A DNA stretch of 64,000 nucleotides from Megaera sp965229545. Lineage in GTDB: Bacteria; Pseudomonadota; Alphaproteobacteria; Rickettsiales; Rickettsiaceae. Within the stretch, counting starts at the first letter, position 1, and every line of letters begins with the position of its first letter. A program made the translations under genes and the position numbers. The stretch lies in NCBI GenBank assembly GCA_965229545.1, contig OZ245887.1:1178001-1242000 (forward strand), read 5' to 3'. The notes under the pieces were generated by a model. That model was given only the letters and a program-made list of their open reading frames with translations. It had not been told where the DNA came from and ran no database searches. Below are positions 57,273 through 64,000 of the stretch, in pieces.

Positions 57273-59812
57273 TTTTTTTTAACTGAAGTAGAAATGTTTT
57301 TCTCAAACTCCAGTCGGTCAAAAGTCAACATCTCTACCAAAGTGTGGCGTGTAATTTTTTGTTGCAAGTCTACGTGTATTTCACTTTCAAAATCGCCCTT
57401 AAACGCGCGATAAACATAGGTGCTTGCTTTCTCGGGGTTTTCAAAATTATCGTCATCAAACAGCTTGGTACACTCAGCAATGGTTTTGCCGCGCTGTATC
57501 GGGTGTATACCCTCGCTGCCACGGCGGTTGCTAAACTCATAACCTAAAAAGCGTTTTTCCTCGTCTTTTTGGCCGCTTTTTACCAATACTACTTTTTGTG
57601 GATAGGCTAAAATAAAGTAAAACAATTTTTCGGCTTCGCGCTCTAAAGCTTGCCTCCAAAAATCGGCTTCGTTTTTAGCTTTTAGTTTTTTGCGATACTC
57701 TTTGTAAAGCTCGTGTTGCCCAATGGTTGTATTGGGGTCTTTTTTTAGTAAAGTAACATAATCGGTAAACGTAATACCTTTCCAAACGTGCGCTACATAT
57801 TTACTTGCTGGTTTTTCTACTCCGTTTAGGGTAACATCCTTATAGTCGATAAAAAATCTCTCTACGGCTTTTTTCAAGTTAATACTGTCGTAATTATTGT
57901 GGCGGCGCAAAAACAACACAACGGTATGGGTGCCTGTAGCCATAAAGGTATTGCTGCCTAGTTCGGTTAGGCCAATAATTTCAAAATACTGCAAAATAAT
58001 TTCTCGGGCTTTGGTATAAATGCCCGTGTTGCTTAAAATAGAACTGGGTAAAATAATGCCTGCCATGCCGCCATTTTTAAGTAATTGTTTGGTGCGCTCA
58101 ATAAACAGACATTCAATTTCACTACTATTATCAGTAAGAGCATCGTATAAATCGAAATCCTTTTCGGTATAGTAGCTGCGTGCAGATGTTTTAAATGCCG
58201 AAACTGAATAAGGCGGGTTTGAAATTACGATGTCAAACTGTTTATTTTCTTTCGGGAAATTCGCATCAGTTTTTTTTAATAAACCTTTATATTCTTCAGT
58301 GTTTTCAAAATTAGCTAAACCATCGCTTAAAATAACATTAGCCAGTCCATCACCATGTAGATAGCAGCCTACTTTACCTACTTTTACTAAGCGATAATCT
58401 TTTTCTATACCGTATACATATTGTGTAGCCCAATCAAAATGATCTTCCTGCCAAGCCTTTAATTTCTTTTTTGTTTTGTTAAAAAAATTGTTTGCCTTTT
58501 TTTCATCAATTATGCGCTGTATTTCGTGCATACTTTCTGTAAGAAAATGCCCGCTGCCTGCTGCGTAATCAATGATATAAGGTAACAAGTTATTACGTTC
58601 GCCTTTTTCAATTTTTTCGTTTACTAGTGTATCTATAGATAAACTTTTAATAATGAATTGAGCTATAGGAACAGGTGTAAAAAATTGCCCTGATTCTTGT
58701 TTTAATCCTGTTGTAAGGAGTAATTCAAAAAAATCAGATAAGTATTGCTGGCGCTTATTATAGCGTATCCTAAAGCCTTGTAATAATTCAACAACCTCTT
58801 TTACGATTTGGGCATTTTCGTTAAACGATTTTTTGTCATATACTTCTTTAATGGCAAACTCATTGTTTTTTTCGAGGCGAAGTTTATAGATAACGTTTTC
58901 TTTAAATTTTCTTTTAAGCTCATCATTGCCTACAAATAAAGAAGCGTATTCGTTTTCAAACTGTTCATCAGAAAAATCAGTGACCTCTTTGTCTAAAAAT
59001 TCTTTCATGCCCGCTTTGTACAAATCGGTTAAACGTAGTTGAAAGCTGATATTATTGTCTTTGCCTTCCAGCCATTGAAACTTTAATTCCTCATTTTCTT
59101 TGGTTGTTTTTTCATCATAGACCTTGCACAAAAACAGAGTGAAAATTTTATTGAAAGCATTGGGTTTATCAGAAACTACATTGTGGCGTAGAATTTCTAA
59201 AAAGCGGTTAAAGATAAATCCGCTATCTTCCTGCTGAATAGGTTTCAGTTGCTTACACGTAAGTGCTTTGCTTTCGCAATTATAGGGCTTTACCCATTCT
59301 TCAAAAACGCCATTATCTTTAGTAAGTTTATTCCATTTTTCATAAAAATCCTTTGCATCGCCTACACGATAGTCAGCCTCAATTTTTATTATCTTATTTT
59401 TATAAATAATCTCATTGCCTTTTAGTTCAGATGCATAAAGCATAATAATATCTGCTTTATTACTGAATTTGAAATAAGTGAATAGTTGGCCTCCATCTTT
59501 ATGTAAACGGGCGGAAGATTTTTCAAATTCTTTACCGTAGGTTTTGCATTCTATTAAAAGATATTCTGAGCCATCGTCACGGGTAACACAAATATCCAAA
59601 CTCTTGCTGGTTCCATGCCCTGCTGGCCAGGTTTTTTCTAAAATAACATTTTCAGGCTTGTAGCCTTTTTCAAGTAACTTATCCACACATTCTAAAACAA
59701 CCCAGTTTTCTGGCCGAGAAAAAGTTAGAGTTATTTTATTTTCTACTTTTATTTTTTTGCCGTAATTAAATATTTCATTTTCAAAATCAATCTCAATAGC
59801 ATAACTGCCCAA
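57269..59812 (-). CDS. Fused restriction endonuclease and N6-adenine methyltransferase (Type IIG/Type I-like)
   Basis: 847 residues starting MGSYAIEIDFENEIFNYGKK. The N-terminal part is a PD-(D/E)xK-type nuclease domain, with D73 in SKSLDICVT and E88-x-K90 in YLLIECKTYG. The C-terminal part is an HsdM-like methylase: ESGQFFTPVPIA at 373-384, motif I DYAAGSGHF at 415-423 and motif IV SNPPYSV from 531. Cleavage and methylation in one chain, with a separate HsdS, is the BcgI-like arrangement. Both active sites look intact, so it should restrict foreign DNA. Its TAA stop (57269-57271) follows a run of eight A bases and a G. Confidence 0.88.
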   Translation of the reverse strand: MGSYAIEIDFENEIFNYGKKIKVENKITLTFSRPENWVVLECVDKLLEKGYKPENVILEKTWPAGHGTSKSLDICVTRDDGSEYLLIECKTYGKEFEKSSARLHKDGGQLFTYFKFSNKADIIMLYASELKGNEIIYKNKIIKIEADYRVGDAKDFYEKWNKLTKDNGVFEEWVKPYNCESKALTCKQLKPIQQEDSGFIFNRFLEILRHNVVSDKPNAFNKIFTLFLCKVYDEKTTKENEELKFQWLEGKDNNISFQLRLTDLYKAGMKEFLDKEVTDFSDEQFENEYASLFVGNDELKRKFKENVIYKLRLEKNNEFAIKEVYDKKSFNENAQIVKEVVELLQGFRIRYNKRQQYLSDFFELLLTTGLKQESGQFFTPVPIAQFIIKSLSIDTLVNEKIEKGERNNLLPYIIDYAAGSGHFLTESMHEIQRIIDEKKANNFFNKTKKKLKAWQEDHFDWATQYVYGIEKDYRLVKVGKVGCYLHGDGLANVILSDGLANFENTEEYKGLLKKTDANFPKENKQFDIVISNPPYSVSAFKTSARSYYTEKDFDLYDALTDNSSEIECLFIERTKQLLKNGGMAGIILPSSILSNTGIYTKAREIILQYFEIIGLTELGSNTFMATGTHTVVLFLRRHNNYDSINLKKAVERFFIDYKDVTLNGVEKPASKYVAHVWKGITFTDYVTLLKKDPNTTIGQHELYKEYRKKLKAKNEADFWRQALEREAEKLFYFILAYPQKVVLVKSGQKDEEKRFLGYEFSNRRGSEGIHPIQRGKTIAECTKLFDDDNFENPEKASTYVYRAFKGDFESEIHVDLQQKITRHTLVEMLTFDRLEFEKNISTSVKKK
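57272..57280 (-). promoter_or_regulatory. Possible -1 ribosomal frameshift site joining RM and HsdS
   Basis: On the minus strand the methylase frame ends GTT-AAA-AAA-AAG-TAA. A AAA AAG is the dnaX-type slippery heptamer. A -1 slip reads GTA-AAG-ATT-GAA and enters the HsdS frame exactly. The run of eight A bases could also change length: nine A bases would fuse the genes directly. Confidence 0.6.
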
Positions 59813-59920
59813 ATATTTTTTTATAAAAATATCTGAAGTATTTTCTTTAGGTTTAAAACCAAGTATTTGAATTATTTTTTATTCATACATTAATCTGTTT
59901 CAAGTATATCTAAACGCTCT

Positions 59921-60832
59921 TTATTTTCCATAACACATTTTCCCTAATAAGTTTTCAAATGTAACAATGCTATACACATTTCTATGATTATACCTATATT
60001 CAAACTCATGCAAATAGCTTTTTAGATAGTTCTTCGAGACCCTATGAAATTGCCCGAGTATACCACGCTTTAGAATGGCCCAAAAACTCTCAATCGTATT
60101 CGTGTGAATATCGCCATCAGTGTATTGCTTCTGGTGATTGACTGATAAATGGCAGATAAGGTTTTTCATTCCCAAATATCCTTTGTATTCATCTTTAATG
60201 ATGGTAGTTTCTTTTGTTACGAGGATAGTTTGCCCAAGGTCAACATACTGGCGCACCAACTTCTTTAAATCCTTTCCTTTAAGCTCAAACTTGGAAGTAG
60301 TAATCGTTTTCACACTTCCACCTCGTTCAATCATACCGACAACAGGTGTTTTCTTCGTGCCACGCCCGCGAGGGCTTGAGGGCTTATTGTCATCCTCTTT
60401 GTCCTTGCCTTTTCTTGGCTTACCACCTATGTAAGTCTCGTCCATCTCAACTATATCCCGTAATAGCTGGGCTTGGTCGCTTTCCATAGCCTTACGTATC
60501 CTGTGCATCATTAACCAGACTGTAGGGCGATTCATTCCAAGATCGCGTGCTGCTTGGTATGCAGATAATCTCTTCTTGGCATTGAGCATTAACGCACTTA
60601 ACAAAAACCACTTTTGAAGCGGTACGTGCGTCCTATGATAAATCGTTCCCACAGTAACTCTAAAAGACTTACGACATCCGTTACAATGATGGCGAAGTTC
60701 ATGCACAAGTTTATTGGTATTTTTAGACCCACAATAAGGACAAATAGGCTCCTTACCCCATCTCACTTTTTCAAGATGCTGAACACAACTTTTTTGATTC
60801 GGAAATTTCTTATAAACTTCAAAAATATTCAT
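59921..60832 (-). CDS. IS1595-family (ISXO2-like) transposase
   Basis: 303 residues starting MNIFEVYKKFPNQKSCVQHL. An N-terminal zinc ribbon (CPYCGSKNT...HHCNGCRKSF) is followed by HTH helices (SAYQAARDLGMNRPTVWLMM). The catalytic DDE-type residues are in VEMDETYIGGKPRKGKD, IIKDEYKGYLGM and HTNTIESFWAILKRG. The length is typical and the frame intact. It lies 54 bases inside the right terminal repeat. With functional ends and an intact gene the element may still be mobile. Confidence 0.93.
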   Translation of the reverse strand: MNIFEVYKKFPNQKSCVQHLEKVRWGKEPICPYCGSKNTNKLVHELRHHCNGCRKSFRVTVGTIYHRTHVPLQKWFLLSALMLNAKKRLSAYQAARDLGMNRPTVWLMMHRIRKAMESDQAQLLRDIVEMDETYIGGKPRKGKDKEDDNKPSSPRGRGTKKTPVVGMIERGGSVKTITTSKFELKGKDLKKLVRQYVDLGQTILVTKETTIIKDEYKGYLGMKNLICHLSVNHQKQYTDGDIHTNTIESFWAILKRGILGQFHRVSKNYLKSYLHEFEYRYNHRNVYSIVTFENLLGKMCYGK

Positions 60833-61026
60833 AACTTTTCCTATACTTTCGTATTTACAAGTATCAGAATATTAGAATAGAATCAACCTAAAAATGAACT
60901 AGTCTGTATTGTATTCAGTAAATTGAATTCTTGCGGTAATCCTGATTTTTATATTGCTTATGCTTTAAGGATACAGCTTGCTAATTGACATAATAAAACG
61001 TTTAGGTATATATCGGGATTAGACAA

Positions 61027-61263
61027 TTAAACAGCGATATTATAAGCTGCTGCTAAATTGCAGCGAATATTTGACCTATCTACAGGTTGATCAAATTTAA
61101 CAAATGAACCATTGTTATTCAAAAAATATAATTCCTCCTGCTGTAGTTTGGCAAATAATACCTTATCTCTATAAAAACCCGTACACTCATCTTTTATGCG
61201 ATACTCTACCTTACCTATAGAAGCCATAGCAGCAAGTATTGTTCTAACTAAATGTTGTTCCAT
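61027..61263 (-). CDS. Small TfoX N-terminal-domain-like protein
   Basis: 78 residues starting MEQHLVRTILAAMASIGKVE. The pattern YR-I-x-x-x-x-GFYRDKVLFAKLQQEELYFLNNNGSFVKF matches the gene at 17313-17552 along its whole length, including the end (NLAAAYNIAV against NLKHAYNIALAVA). It is the third TfoX-like gene in the window and is intact. It lies just outside the IS1595 element. Confidence 0.6.
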   Translation of the reverse strand: MEQHLVRTILAAMASIGKVEYRIKDECTGFYRDKVLFAKLQQEELYFLNNNGSFVKFDQPVDRSNIRCNLAAAYNIAV

Positions 61264-61388
61264 TATTTAATCTATGAATATTTAATTTTTGTAACATTTA
61301 AAAAAATAATTTAATAAAAATTCATAATTTGCTTTATGGTTTAACTAATAAAGAGTTATTATATAATTATAATTATTAATTACTAATC

Positions 61389-62104
61389 ATGGATTATTCA
61401 ACATCCTGTAAATATTCAATAAGATTAACAGAAAAGCTGAAACCATTAGATACCCAAAATGTGTTGGATTTCGAGTTAATTCACAAAGCCATTTATTACG
61501 CTAAAAATACCATGGTAACCAAAAAAGGAAGTCCGGCGAGCCTTATTACTCTCACCCCTTAGAAGTCGCTTATATGATATCTGAATATAATTTAAAAACT
61601 GATGTAATAGCTGCTAGTATATTACACGACACCGTTGAAGATACGGAAGTTACTGTAGAGATGATACAGGGTACTTTTGGACAGAGAATAGCTCAGATGG
61701 TTGATAGGCTTACCCGTGATAGACCAGATGGAACAAAGTTAACCGTAGAACAGGTAATAAACAATGCTTACTATCTAAAAGATAAGGAAGTCTTACTAAT
61801 AAAGCTATTTGATAGATTGCACAATATACAGACTATAGAAAGTATGAGCGTCGAAAAAACAGAAAAAGCTATAAGCGAAACACTAAAAAAGTTTATAACC
61901 CTTAGTATATACCTTGGAGAAAGAGTATTAGGGTTGCTAGCAATAGAAAAGATGCTTACTGAACTCTGTTACCAAAGCATATCTGTTAGACAACCTCAGG
62001 TACAAAACCAGCAGATGGTTTTTGAGGATAGTTTCCAGCTTCTTTCTCCAAATTTTCAAAATGATTTATTCCCAAAACACATCCTACGTTTAATGGAATT
62101 ATAA
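61389..62104 (+). pseudogene. SpoT/RelA-type HD hydrolase, single-domain, frameshifted
   Basis: It starts MDYSTSCKYSIRLTEKLKPL. The first frame reaches KNTMVTKKGSPASLITLTP and stops. The adjacent frame reads RKSGEPYYSHPLEVAYMISE, the conserved H of the HD site, then ASILHDTVEDTEVTVEMIQG (HD motif) and LIKLFDRLHNIQTIESM (the second metal-binding D). A one-base indel near 61530 splits the gene. Rickettsiae carry several such short SpoT-like proteins that would hydrolyse (p)ppGpp; no synthetase domain is present. The 3' end overlaps a convergent permease remnant by about 119 bases. Confidence 0.8.
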
Positions 62105-63327
62105 CAATCAATAACCCATAATGCCCAAAATATTTAGTTAAATATATGATCCCAAATGAAGTTATAATATACATCAGGGCACGGGATATAGCATATATGA
62201 GGCTACTATAAGTAAAGCGTTAAAAACAGGGAAATGTTTAAAGAAAATGGAAACTGCAGGTACAGTATCTACTGCAAATAATACAATAAACGATTGTATT
62301 ATAAATATATAAGCAGGGGAATGTGTATTTTCTAATAAATAAGGGCACATTAAAATTCCTATACTAAATATTACTAGTTTTGTTTTAAGAATTTTCAAGG
62401 GATATATTTTATGGCTCAAAAGTGAAATTGTTATTAATCCTGCTAACTGTACTATCGAAATAATAAGGTTGTGGTGAATAACAGATTCTGCGTTATATCC
62501 AAAAGAGCTTTTTAATATATTACCGCAATGTACATAGGCGAAATAAAAAAACATGCAGGCCACGCACAGTTTACTAGAAATAAATATAAAGTCGTTTTTT
62601 TATTGGCTTTTTCATTAAGAATTGGATCATTTTCCAGTACTTTACTATTTATATATGTTTGATCAACTCTTTTTTGTAAACGTCTTTTGGCATCAGCAAA
62701 TTCCGGTGTTTCTCGTAAAGCAGTTCTAGCAACTGCTCCAACCATAGCAATTGCTGCTCCTATCCAAAAAGCTATCCGCCAATTTAAACCAAAAGATGTA
62801 AAAAGAGATGCTACCGCCAGGGCAGCTACCGTACCAACAACTGAAAAAATTGCAATAAAAGATACTATCGGATATTGTATAGGTGGGGTGGTTATTTCAG
62901 TTAAATAAAGTTCTGCTCCGACTATTTCGCCAACAGATGACATGCCTTGTAGAATGCGACATATTGTTATTAGCCAGGAAGCTGCTATACCAATTTGGCT
63001 ATAAGTTGGCAGGTTAGCCATTAAAATACAGGAAAACGCCATAAGAGCTGTGGTTATGACAACTGTAGCTTTACGGCTGATATTATCCCCTAACCACCCA
63101 AATATTAAAGCTCCAAAAGGTCTAAATACAAAAGTAGAACAGAATGCAAATGCTGAAAGAATAGATGCTGTTTCAGGATCAGTTTTAGGGAAAAACAACT
63201 CATTAAGTAATACCGCCATGTGAACGTAGAGCATTAAGTCAAAATATTCAAGGAATGTGCCTATAGATAGTAATCCTACTGCTTCTTTCTGTTCTCTTGT
63301 AAGGCTTCGCTGTTCTACTGTTTTCAT
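61986..63327 (-). pseudogene. ProP-like MFS transporter, two frameshifts
   Basis: It starts MKTVEQRSLTREQKEAVGLL. The first frame covers the N-terminal half: TFLEYFDLMLYVHMAVLLNE, RPFGALIFGWLGDNISRKAT (the MFS motif between TM2 and TM3), and CRILQGMSSVGEIVGAELYL. After PACFFISPMYIA (about 62520-62560) the next frame continues YVHCGNILKSSFGYNAESVI. A second shift near 62174-62200 leads to MYIITSFGIIYLTKYFGHYG and the C-terminal tail. The metabolite/H+ symporter family (ProP/KgtP type) is much expanded in rickettsiae. Two breaks indicate a dead gene. Confidence 0.8.
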
Positions 63328-63963
63328 TGTGAGGTTTATGGTTATTTAATCAACATTCTCCAATTAAAACAGTTATTTAGTCTAATTTTCAACTATTTAT
63401 TGCATTAATTATAATAAATTATTGAAAGATTATCTGTTATTTTGAATGATATTGTTTAACACAAGGCGATAATTTCCTGCAAATCTGATTTAACAAATCC
63501 TAGATAATTGAGTATACAGCTCCAACTGCGCTTTGTAGTAAATGAATTTATGGGCTATTTCTTGGATTACTAAAAGCTCCTAATGTACAAAGCATATTAT
63601 AGCTTACATAGTAAATTAATGCTTTACTCCAAACTGATAGACAATAAATGAGCAAAGATAAGTTTTAGTAGCTTCATCTTTTTAAAAATTCAAATGTACG
63701 CTTACCGCCGCTTTGCAAGCGCACTTATTATATCTTTAAAATTGCCTTTAATAGGAAATAAAGGATACTTGATGGCACTCAGGTAAGAAGGTTAGTATGC
63801 TGTAAGCGCGCCTTAGGACTATGATCCTGTACTCAAGATTTAGCACTTAACCTTCATTGTACTCATTTAAAATCACATGGTGTCTAAAGCCTTGGAACGT
63901 AATCAATGAGCTTGTATGTATAAGGTTGATTTTTGAGTATTTTTAAATAATTAGGAGTGATTT
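63328..63963. other. Intergenic region leading into an IS110-type element
   Basis: About 640 bases with no intact gene. The last 200 bases before 63964 probably belong to the 5' non-coding part of the IS110-like element, because such elements have long leader regions used for bridge RNA or target recognition. An AGGAGTG ribosome-binding site lies directly upstream of the ATG. No tRNA or other RNA gene is clear. Confidence 0.4.
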
Positions 63964-64000
63964 ATGGATAATATTATAATAGGTATAGATATTTCTAAGT
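63964..64000 (+). CDS. IS110-family transposase, 5' end only
   Basis: The 12 visible codons read MDNIIIGIDISK. The GIDISK(-x) start with the first catalytic Asp is the hallmark of the IS110 DEDD (RuvC-like) transposase N-terminus. A good Shine-Dalgarno (AGGAGTG) precedes the ATG by 7 bases. The rest lies outside the window. Confidence 0.7.
   Translation, partial: MDNIIIGIDISK

Larger units (their letters stand above)
56089..60906 (-). mobile_element. IS1595-type element carrying a restriction-modification cassette (4,818 bp)
   Basis: The terminal inverted repeats match 20 of 21 bases: CGGACTAGTTCATTTTTAGG at 56089 and CAGACTAGTTCATTTTTAGG read inward from 60906, both followed by T. An exact 8-bp duplication flanks them. 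Between the ends are three minus-strand genes: transposase, restriction-methylase and specificity subunit. No internal inverted repeat is seen next to the transposase, so the R-M genes travel inside the element. IS1595-family elements with passenger genes are known. Base composition here is GC-richer than the surroundings, which supports arrival from another genome. Confidence 0.92.
56081..60914. repeat. 8-bp target-site duplication of the IS1595 element
   Basis: TATTGTAT occurs exactly at 56081-56088 and 60907-60914, directly outside the terminal inverted repeats. Eight bases is the usual IS1595-family duplication length. This fixes both ends of the element. Confidence 0.95.

Noticed and set aside
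59813..59920. A left end of IS1595 directly after the transposase gene
   Set aside because: No copy of the ACTAGTTCATTTTTAGGT end is present there; the matching end lies beyond the R-M genes at 56089.
1..64000. CRISPR arrays, tRNA or rRNA genes
   Set aside because: No regularly spaced repeats and no cloverleaf-like or rRNA sequence were seen. A tRNAscan or Rfam search would be decisive.

Overview
The window is AT-rich DNA that looks like the chromosome of a Rickettsiaceae endosymbiont. LepA, RF2, MurG, FtsW and UvrB read as alphaproteobacterial and rickettsia-like. Several accessory families are also typical of the group: a retropepsin-like protease of the APRc type, an SSS-symporter/histidine-kinase fusion, a small SpoT-type HD protein, ProP-like MFS permeases, ankyrin proteins and CE-clan (Ulp1-like) protease effectors. 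A divergent lineage such as Torix/bellii-group Rickettsia or Candidatus Megaira is my inference. I could not run a phylogeny.

Layout. 1-13.3 kb is mostly a conserved core: an MNT/HEPN-like pair, prfB with its programmed frameshift, lepA, murG, ftsW and uvrB, mixed with decayed genes (dioxygenase-like, FKBP-like, GNAT, grxC). 13.4-33.9 kb is an accessory zone with an IS256 remnant, IS630 copies and a 362-bp inverted repeat. That repeat flanks a LuxR-type regulator, a group II intron remnant and a TfoX-like gene. Two very large broken effector genes follow. The first joins a CE-clan protease, a P-loop GTPase and a Gly-rich collagen-like tail; the second joins a CE-clan protease, ankyrin repeats and a possible ADP-ribosyltransferase-like domain. 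33.9-44.6 kb is an intact, same-strand cluster of eight genes: EamA exporter, NAD-dependent epimerase, glycosyltransferase/radical-SAM-SPASM fusion, WG-like-repeat/O-methyltransferase fusion, PhyH-type oxygenase, ABC exporter and two threonine-aldolase-like PLP enzymes. It looks like a specialised-metabolite or modified-peptide pathway with its own export, and is my main candidate for an undescribed system.

44.6-56 kb holds small genes (DUF1398, coiled-coil, HTH and zinc-ribbon proteins), a rhodanese/DUF2892 gene split by an antisense group II intron that itself carries an IS630 copy, and the symporter-kinase. 56,089-60,906 is a complete 4.8-kb IS1595-type element. It has 21-bp inverted ends and an exact 8-bp target duplication, and it carries a fused restriction-methylation enzyme plus its specificity subunit as cargo. 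The two cargo genes are joined by a dnaX-like A AAA AAG slippery site. 61-64 kb has a third TfoX-like gene, a broken SpoT-like gene, a broken ProP-like permease and the start of an IS110-type transposase.

Four IS630 copies of exactly 1,132 bp, nearly identical to one another, show recent transposition. Many accessory genes carry frameshifts, stops or insertions while housekeeping and cluster genes are intact. This fits gene decay under drift and IS expansion. Some single-base indels lie in homopolymers and could be sequencing errors.
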